Assembly (NCBI GenBank): GCA_009778235.1 | Contig: WRKE01000288.1 | Location: 1 to 12,558, forward strand | Length of the DNA: 12,558 nucleotides | Origin: Pseudomonadota bacterium | GTDB lineage: Bacteria > Desulfobacterota > Desulfobulbia > Desulfobulbales > Desulfobulbaceae | Direction of reading: 5' to 3' | In this document: positions 7,647-12,558 of the stretch, in pieces | Layout: each line of letters opens with the position of its first letter | Position numbering within the stretch: position 1 is the stretch's first letter | The notes under the pieces: model-generated | Databases searched by the model: none | What the model saw: only the letters and a program-made list of their open reading frames with translations | What the model was told of the DNA's origin: nothing | Made by a program: the position numbers and the translations under genes

Positions 7647-9026
7647 ATGCCAATCCTCGCCGACCATCTCAGCTCTTTTTCCCCCATCCGCACCTACGGC
7701 AAGGTCCATCGCATCGTCGGCCTGGTGGTCGAAGGCACCTGCCCGCGCTCCTCCATCGGCTCCCTCTGCGAGATCGCCCCGCTGGAGGAAGGTCCGGATA
7801 TTCCGGCCGAGATTGTCGGCTACAGCAACAACCGGGCGCTGTTGATGCCCTTGGGCGAATTGCGCGGCTTAGGCCCGGGCAGCCGTATCCTGGTCAAGAA
7901 GGAACAGGCCACCATCAGCGTCGGCGACGCCTTGCTGGGCCGGGTGCTCGACGGCATGGGGCTCCCCCTTGACCAGGGGCCGCCCATGTTTCTGCCCTGT
8001 GAAAAGCCGCTGTACTCCCTGCCGCCCGACCCGATGCGGCGCAGCGCCATCAACAAACCGCTTGATCTCGGTATCCGGGCCATCAACGGGCTGCTCACCT
8101 GCGGTATCGGCCAGCGCATGGGCATCATGGCCGGCTCTGGGGTGGGCAAGAGTGTTCTTTTGGGAATGATGGCCAAATTCGCCAAGGCGGATGTCAACGT
8201 CATTGCCCTGATCGGAGAGCGCGGCCGTGAGGTCAAGGAGTTCATCGAGCGCGACCTGGGCCCGGCGGGCCTGGAGCATTCGGTGATCATCGCCGTCACC
8301 TCGGACCAATCACCGCTGCTCAGGATGCGCGGCGCCTTTGTGGCCACTGCCATTGCCGAATATTTCTGCCAACAGGGCAAGAACGTGCTCTTAATGATGG
8401 ACTCGGTCACCCGTTTTGCCATGGCCATGCGCGAGATCGGCCTGTCCATCGGCGAGCCGCCGACCACCAAGGGCTATACCCCGAGTGTGTTTGCCACCTT
8501 GCCTAAACTGCTGGAGAGGGCCGGCAGTTTTCAGAACCAGGGCTCGATCACCGGCCTGTACACTGTGCTGGTCGATGGCGACGACCTGACCGAGCCGGTC
8601 GCCGATTCGGTCCGTTCAATCCTGGATGGCCACATTGTCTTGTCGCGCGCCATTGCCGCCAAAAACCACTATCCCGCCATTGATGTGATGCTCTCCACCA
8701 GCCGGGTCATGCGTGACATCACCAACCAGCGGCATCAAGAGCTGGCGGGCAAGACCCGCAGTGTCCTGGCCGTGTATCGGGAATCAGAAGATCTGATCAA
8801 CATCGGCGCCTATGCCGCGGGCAGCAACAAAAAAATCGACTATGCCATTGCCCGCATCGATGCCATCAACGCCTTCCTCACCCAAGGGTATGAAGAATCC
8901 TGCACCCTTGAGGATACCATCGCCGCCATGGGGGAATTGGTCAGCGACCGAGAAGCTGCCGACCGGCGGCGAGCGGGAGGACGCAAAGGGTTTGATCGCA
9001 GAAAAGGCGATGAGGGCGGCGAATGA
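7647..9026 (+). CDS. fliI: Flagellum-specific export ATPase FliI
   Basis: FliI is the hexameric ATPase that delivers and unfolds flagellar export substrates, related to the F1 beta subunit. The protein has 459 residues. The N-terminal domain has Y-G-K-V-H-R-I-V-G-L. The Walker A motif A-G-S-G-V-G-K-S is at residues 162-169, G-E-R-G-R-E-V-K-E-F follows, and the Walker B strand V-L-L-M-M-D ends at Asp252. G-Y-T-P-S-V-F and L-S-T-S-R-V-M are further family motifs. The start at 7647 is the first possible ATG, because an in-frame stop lies at 7638-7640, yet no Shine-Dalgarno sequence precedes it. The last 26 residues form an unusually Arg/Lys/Asp/Gly-rich tail. The stop overlaps the fliJ start as ATGA at 9023-9026. 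Confidence 0.97.
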   Translation: MPILADHLSSFSPIRTYGKVHRIVGLVVEGTCPRSSIGSLCEIAPLEEGPDIPAEIVGYSNNRALLMPLGELRGLGPGSRILVKKEQATISVGDALLGRVLDGMGLPLDQGPPMFLPCEKPLYSLPPDPMRRSAINKPLDLGIRAINGLLTCGIGQRMGIMAGSGVGKSVLLGMMAKFAKADVNVIALIGERGREVKEFIERDLGPAGLEHSVIIAVTSDQSPLLRMRGAFVATAIAEYFCQQGKNVLLMMDSVTRFAMAMREIGLSIGEPPTTKGYTPSVFATLPKLLERAGSFQNQGSITGLYTVLVDGDDLTEPVADSVRSILDGHIVLSRAIAAKNHYPAIDVMLSTSRVMRDITNQRHQELAGKTRSVLAVYRESEDLINIGAYAAGSNKKIDYAIARIDAINAFLTQGYEESCTLEDTIAAMGELVSDREAADRRRAGGRKGFDRRKGDEGGE

Positions 9027-9463
9027 AGCCGTTTTCCATGCACGCGGTGCTCAAATACCGCAAGCAGCTTGAGGATTCGGCCCAGCAGGCCCTGCATCAG
9101 GCCCTGGAAGCCGAGATGCGACTTCAGGAAGCGGTGTTTCGATCCGAAAAGGAATTAGTGGAACTGTACACCGATTTGCAACAGGAACAGATACAAGGCA
9201 CCACCGTGGACCGGCTGCGCTTGTTCGAATCCCGGATCGACCTGGAACGCCGGGAACTCGAGACGCGCCAAAAAGAACTCAGCAAACAACAGGCCCAGGT
9301 GGCCAAAAAACGACAGATGCTGATCAAAAGGAGTAAGGACAAGAAAATCATCGAGAAGCTGCGGGAACAGCAGAATGCCGCTTATGCCAGGTTCCTGGAA
9401 AAAAAAGAGCTGGCCATGCTCGATGAGATCGCCGTGCTTGCCCATGAGCGTAAGCAACATTGA
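9023..9463 (+). CDS. fliJ: Flagellar export protein FliJ
   Basis: FliJ is the central coiled-coil stalk of the export ATPase, binding inside the FliI ring and contacting FlhA. The 146-residue length is normal. Almost the whole protein is charged helix with heptad character, beginning L-K-Y-R-K-Q-L-E-D, as in the family, with a long central stretch rich in Glu, Arg, Lys and Gln. There are no cysteines or membrane segments. Sequence identity is low across FliJ proteins, so the call leans on length, coiled coil and position directly after fliI. The start overlaps the fliI stop, and GAGGG at 9012-9016 is the ribosome binding site. Confidence 0.9.
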   Translation: MKPFSMHAVLKYRKQLEDSAQQALHQALEAEMRLQEAVFRSEKELVELYTDLQQEQIQGTTVDRLRLFESRIDLERRELETRQKELSKQQAQVAKKRQMLIKRSKDKKIIEKLREQQNAAYARFLEKKELAMLDEIAVLAHERKQH

Positions 9464-9512
9464 CGCCTGTGGTTGATACCGTCCTTGCCCGCAACATCGT
9501 CCGGAGCAGCTC

Positions 9513-10028
9513 ATGAAAAAATTATTCTTGCTGGCAACCTTGATCCTCTTCACCTTGCTGTGGCCAGTGCTGGCCGAGGAACAAGCCTCTCCCCAACCGC
9601 CCCAGCCCGCCCAGGAGCAATCATACGGCTCGGTTGAAGAGCGTCGGATCATGGAGAGCCTTGCGGCCGGAGGCGCGCCTTTTGCCCGCGAGCGGGAGGA
9701 GCTGGAGAACAAGAAAAAGGAACTAAAGAGATTGGAAGGTGAGGTCGATAAGAAAATTGAACAACTCAACCAGCTCCGGGTTCGCCTTGAAAAACTGCAG
9801 GAGCAAAAAAACATCGAGGAGCAAAACCGGATCGGAGAACTCGCCAAGATATACGAAAAGATGACCGCCGACAAGGCCGCCGCGGCTTTGGGCACGGTGA
9901 ATCAGGACTTGGCAATCTCCATCCTCGGCAAAATGAAGATCAAATCCGCCGCCAAAATTCTCAACAACCTGGATCGGGAGAAGGCGGCCAAATTGACCGC
10001 CACTTTCTCCGACCCCGATACCCGGTAA
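9513..10028 (+). CDS. MotE-like periplasmic coiled-coil protein (MgtE-N-like domain)
   Basis: This 171-residue protein has a signal peptide or N-terminal anchor at residues 1-21 (K-K, a Leu-rich core, V-L-A cleavage site). A Pro/Gln linker, a coiled coil at about 58-106 and a helical C-terminal domain follow. The C-terminal domain runs from I-Y-E-K-M (113-117) through A-I-S-I-L-G-K-M to A-A-K-I-L, a pattern shared by MgtE N-terminal domains and MotE proteins. In Sinorhizobium meliloti, MotE is a periplasmic chaperone for the motility protein MotC and forms disulfide dimers. This protein has no cysteine at all, so that dimer mode cannot apply. A GGAG site at 9503-9506 precedes the ATG. Placement between fliJ and fliK supports a motor or hook role, but its partner is unknown. 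Confidence 0.85.
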   Translation: MKKLFLLATLILFTLLWPVLAEEQASPQPPQPAQEQSYGSVEERRIMESLAAGGAPFAREREELENKKKELKRLEGEVDKKIEQLNQLRVRLEKLQEQKNIEEQNRIGELAKIYEKMTADKAAAALGTVNQDLAISILGKMKIKSAAKILNNLDREKAAKLTATFSDPDTR

Positions 10029-10033
10029 AGCCT

Positions 10034-11572
10034 ATGCCAGCAAATGCAATCGCCCCCATCGATCTGATGTCGCCTACGCCCAAGACAGCGGCATCACCCA
10101 ACCCCGGCAACGAAGGCTTATTCGCCTCCCATCTGAAAAACGCGACCCACCATCAAGCCAAAGATTCGTCTCAGGGGACGATAAAGGCCAGTACCGCCCA
10201 GTCAAAGTCAAAGGATATAAAAAATCCCCTTTCGCCTGTAACCACGGCAAAACCGAATGGGAAGACCGAGGCGCCGCGGCCAGCGCCGGCACGACCGACT
10301 GACGCCGCTCCACCGGACAACATGATGGTCAATCCATTGATCACCAGTGAGCAGCGCGAATCAGCCGTGACCAAACTGCTGGCCAGTTTGACCGCCGGCA
10401 CCGCGCCCACGAGCGAAAACAGCATACCCGTCAACGCCCCGCCGCCGGCCCCGCAGATACCCGCCAGCGTCCCAGCGAAGGCTGACCAATCCTCTGCAGC
10501 CCAATTGGCCGGCGATTCCTTGGCAGCGGAGTCCGCAGCCAAGGCGGCAGACCACCAGGGGCATGCCTCCGGCCATGCCGCTGATTCCGGCAAAGGACCA
10601 GGCGCGGCATCCACGGCCGGCATTGCCGTCCTCCATGTCGAGCAGGGCGCAGAACAACACCAAGGAACCGTTGCCACCCCCACCGGCCAGCAAGCGGATG
10701 GACAATGGTGGAACAGCGCCACCATGATCATCCAGAACAAATTCGGCCAGATGATTACCATCCGCCAGGAAAAGGGTGTTGATGAAGAAATCGAAGCAAA
10801 CAACCGGAGCGAATCGACTGCCACCACCGCAGACAAACACCCGGTTGACGTGAACGGCAACTACATCCGTTCCCATCTGCCCAAGGATCCCGCCAACACC
10901 ACCTCGGATTCGCGGCAGAATTTTCAGGCGGACAGCGCCCTGCAAGCCAAGCAACAAAAACCTTCGCTCACTGCCGAGACGATGAAATCCGTTGAGGATG
11001 ACGGTCAGAAAACGCAATCAATCCTCGGCCAGGAGACTTCGTCCCTGCTTTTTGCCAGCCAGCCGCAGGGTATAGGACCGCAGCCGGCCACCACTCCGAT
11101 CGCCTCGGTCGCCCTTCACCTGCCCTCCGGCATGATGGTGCCCGACGCCGCAGTGGTCGACCAGATGATCGCCCATTTCTCGGCCAACAAGCAACTTGAG
11201 AACAGCACGGTCATTCTCCGTCTCTATCCAGAGGAACTCGGCGAGCTGAGGATGGAGATCAAGGTGGCCCAGGACAATATCAAGGCACACATCGTGGTCC
11301 AGAACCCCCTGGCCCAGGAAATGATCGACCGCCATCTGCCCCGGCTGCGGGAGGCCCTGGAACAACAGGGTCTGCAGTTGCAGCAGGTGGAGGTATCGGT
11401 CGCGGCCCATGGCCAGACCGGCGGCGGCGAACGCTTCCATGAAAACAATGCCTGGCGGCAACAGGTTGCCTCGCAAGTCAACTCCGCCGCCAGTCAATCT
11501 GATTTTACTCACGAAATTGAAGAGATCGTTGGCATCGACACCGCTGCCAACACTCTCAGCGTCCTCGTCTGA
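10034..11572 (+). CDS. fliK: Flagellar hook-length control protein FliK
   Basis: FliK is an exported ruler that measures the hook and switches export from hook to filament subunits through FlhB. The protein has 512 residues. The first 350 or so residues are low-complexity, rich in Ala, Pro, Thr, Ser and Lys, as expected for the extended ruler part. A short more ordered stretch, with W-W-N and F-G-Q-M-I-T-I-R, lies near residues 224-250. The conserved C-terminal hook-control domain runs from about 372 to 460 and carries L-R-L-Y-P-E-E-L-G-E-L-R, then N-P-L-A-Q-E-M-I-D-R-H-L-P-R-L-R. The gene starts 5 bases after the MotE-like stop with only a weak purine site, so coupled translation is likely. 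The N-terminus is less certain than the C-terminus. Confidence 0.94.
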   Translation: MPANAIAPIDLMSPTPKTAASPNPGNEGLFASHLKNATHHQAKDSSQGTIKASTAQSKSKDIKNPLSPVTTAKPNGKTEAPRPAPARPTDAAPPDNMMVNPLITSEQRESAVTKLLASLTAGTAPTSENSIPVNAPPPAPQIPASVPAKADQSSAAQLAGDSLAAESAAKAADHQGHASGHAADSGKGPGAASTAGIAVLHVEQGAEQHQGTVATPTGQQADGQWWNSATMIIQNKFGQMITIRQEKGVDEEIEANNRSESTATTADKHPVDVNGNYIRSHLPKDPANTTSDSRQNFQADSALQAKQQKPSLTAETMKSVEDDGQKTQSILGQETSSLLFASQPQGIGPQPATTPIASVALHLPSGMMVPDAAVVDQMIAHFSANKQLENSTVILRLYPEELGELRMEIKVAQDNIKAHIVVQNPLAQEMIDRHLPRLREALEQQGLQLQQVEVSVAAHGQTGGGERFHENNAWRQQVASQVNSAASQSDFTHEIEEIVGIDTAANTLSVLV

Positions 11573-11587
11573 GGCAGGAGGCAAACC

Positions 11588-12280
11588 ATGGCAACAGTCA
11601 ATCCAACCAGCAGTGGTGCCGCCGCAACGGCTGCCGCGGCCACCACATCGAAGACCAACGCCCTTGGCCAGGAACAGTTCCTGACCCTGCTGATCGCCCA
11701 ACTGAAGAACCAGGATCCGCTCAACCCGTCCGATCCCACCGAATTCACCGCCCAGTTGGCCCAGTACAGCCAGTTGGAACAATTGTTTAATCTCAACTCC
11801 TCGATGGACCAGTTGACCGCCGCAGCCAACAGCTCAGAGCGATATTCCGCCCTGGGCCTGATTGGTCAGGAAGTAGTGGTGGAAAACGACGAATTCGCCC
11901 TGGGTGACAACCCGGTACAGGTTGGCTACCGGATCGACGGCAGTGTGAGCGATGCCAGCGTGGTGATCAAAAATAAGTACGGCCAAACCGTGGCCACCTT
12001 AAAGGCGACCGATCTTTCCGCAGGCAACCATTTCCTGACCTGGGATGGCAAGGACAGCGCCGGCAACACCATGGCCGCCGGAACCTATTCGATCTCCATC
12101 ACCGCCAATAACACGGACGGCTCGAGCGCCACGGTCACCCCCCTGGTCCGGGCCCAGGTCACCGGCATCGATCTGAGCGGCGGCGAGGCCAAAATCATCA
12201 CCGCCCTAGGAGAATACAAAATTTCCGCCCTGTACGGGGCCTACACCAACCAAAGCTCGACCGGCAGCAGTTCCGGTTGA
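11588..12280 (+). CDS. flgD: Flagellar hook cap (hook assembly scaffold) FlgD
   Basis: FlgD caps the growing hook and guides insertion of FlgE subunits, and is absent from the finished flagellum. At 230 residues it has the usual length. After an Ala/Thr/Ser-rich start, the conserved N-terminal signature L-G-Q-E-Q-F-L-T-L-L-I-A-Q-L-K-N-Q-D-P-L-N-P lies at about 26-47, followed by F-T-A-Q-L-A-Q-Y-S-Q-L-E-Q. The second half holds the Ig-like and Tudor-like domains, with W-D-G-K-D-S-A-G-N near residue 156. A very good AGGAGG site at 11576-11581 lies 6 bases before the ATG. It is 15 bases after fliK and upstream of flgE, the usual order. Confidence 0.97.
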   Translation: MATVNPTSSGAAATAAAATTSKTNALGQEQFLTLLIAQLKNQDPLNPSDPTEFTAQLAQYSQLEQLFNLNSSMDQLTAAANSSERYSALGLIGQEVVVENDEFALGDNPVQVGYRIDGSVSDASVVIKNKYGQTVATLKATDLSAGNHFLTWDGKDSAGNTMAAGTYSISITANNTDGSSATVTPLVRAQVTGIDLSGGEAKIITALGEYKISALYGAYTNQSSTGSSSG

Positions 12281-12478
12281 TCCCACCAGTGGCCGGTGGC
12301 CATCCTGCCCTGGCCCTGATCCAGACGCCAACGGATTGGCGGTCCTTAAAGAAAGCGTTTCATCTCTGAGCAACGGAAGGCGCGGGGATAATTGGGAGAG
12401 TAACGAGCGGCCCCCATGTGAGCCGATCCTCTCCACCAAATTATTTTTATCGATTATCACACCACGCAGGAGGTTGTC
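12281..12478 (+). other. Gene-free structured gap between flgD and flgE
   Basis: These 198 bases hold no supportable gene. In many flagellar operons a short flagellar-operon gene (TIGR02530 type) lies here; none is visible. Instead there are compact hairpins: TGGCC-GGT-GGCCA at 12290-12302 and GCCAA-CGGA-TTGGC at 12327-12340. The latter extends by GAC/GTC with one bulged G. A longer imperfect stem at 12388-12444 is listed separately. The weak sigma-28-like element (TAAC at 12401, GCCGATCC at 12422) has the wrong spacing and is not called. Confidence 0.5.
12388..12444 (+). promoter_or_regulatory. Long imperfect stem-loop before flgE
   Basis: Three stacked helices can form. ATAATTG (12388-12394) pairs with CAAATTAT (12437-12444) with one bulged A. 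GGAGAG (12395-12400) pairs with CTCTCC (12429-12434). After a 4-base bulge, GA-CGGC (405-406, 408-411 in the last 12 kb numbering) pairs with GCCG-TC (422-425, 427-428) around one mismatch. The stem is followed by TTTTTAT and, 24 bases after its end, the AGGAGG site of flgE at 12468-12473. It could act as an attenuator, RNA-processing site or thermolabile control element for hook protein. Function is inferred from pairing alone. Confidence 0.4.
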
Positions 12479-12558
12479 ATGGGTATTCAAAGTGCAATGT
12501 ACAGCGGCGTCAGCGGTCTCAACACCAATTCCCAGGCCATGAGCGTCATCGGCAACAA
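12479..12558 (+). CDS. flgE: Flagellar hook protein FlgE (5' end only)
   Basis: Only the first 26 full codons are present; the gene runs off the window. The residues M-G-I-Q-S-A-M-Y-S-G-V-S-G-L and N-S-Q-A-M-S-V-I-G-N are the N-terminal rod/hook family signature that forms the coiled-coil core of the hook. Position directly after flgD identifies it as FlgE rather than FlgF or FlgG. AGGAGG at 12468-12473, 5 bases before the ATG, is the strongest ribosome binding site in the window, fitting a protein needed in more than a hundred copies per hook. Confidence 0.93.
   Translation, partial: MGIQSAMYSGVSGLNTNSQAMSVIGN

Noticed and set aside
7562..7972. Plus-strand open frame starting with the GTG that overlaps the fliH stop
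   Set aside because: Beyond 7647 it is the +1 shadow of fliI, and the part before that has no recognisable protein. The start itself is mentioned only as a possible coupling device.
11018..11782. Minus-strand open frame of 254 codons across fliK and flgD
   Set aside because: It crosses the junction of two firm genes and looks like a codon-bias shadow.
12401..12429. Sigma-28-like promoter (TAAC and GCCGATCC) before flgE
   Set aside because: The spacer is 17 bases rather than about 15, both halves have mismatches, and the bases are shared with the stem-loop.
1..12558. tRNA, rRNA, CRISPR array, transposase, phage or toxin-antitoxin genes
   Set aside because: None was seen. The region is a coherent flagellar operon without signs of inserted mobile DNA, apart from the repeat-like end at base 1.

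Overview
The window is a compact, one-directional flagellar operon on the + strand. All twelve genes point the same way, with short gaps or overlaps. The order is a large secreted TPR protein, flgB, flgC, fliE, fliF, fliG, fliH, fliI, fliJ, a MotE-like secreted protein, fliK, flgD and the first codons of flgE. The GC-rich coding sequence, a sigma-54 type promoter ahead of the operon, and a MotE-family gene between fliJ and fliK fit a Gram-negative bacterium, most likely Desulfobacterota (former deltaproteobacteria). That placement rests on gene order and protein style only.

Bases 1-303 are non-coding. They begin with what looks like the end of a dispersed repeat and contain a good -24/-12 element at 223-238 that would start transcription about 55 bases before the first gene. 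That gene (304-2748) encodes an 814-residue exported protein with a beta-rich, AMIN-like N-terminal domain and a long TPR solenoid. Its build recalls the Campylobacter motor-scaffold protein PflA, which makes it the most interesting gene here.

Bases 2797-9463 hold the proximal rod proteins (FlgB, FlgC), the MS-ring adaptor and ring (FliE, FliF), the first switch protein (FliG) and the export ATPase complex (FliH, FliI, FliJ). Bases 9513-12280 hold a MotE-like periplasmic coiled-coil protein, the hook-length ruler FliK and the hook cap FlgD. The window ends 80 bases into flgE, the hook protein. The genes together build the inner membrane ring, export gate energiser, rod base and hook. Rod, L/P-ring, C-ring FliM/FliN, export gate and stator genes must lie elsewhere.

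Two gaps stand out. The fliH-fliI gap (81 bases) has overlapping GC-rich hairpins followed by a T-rich run, and fliI has no visible ribosome binding site. The flgD-flgE gap (198 bases) has no gene. In many other bacteria this place carries a small flagellar-operon gene. Here it holds several hairpins, one of them a long imperfect stem ending just before the flgE ribosome binding site.
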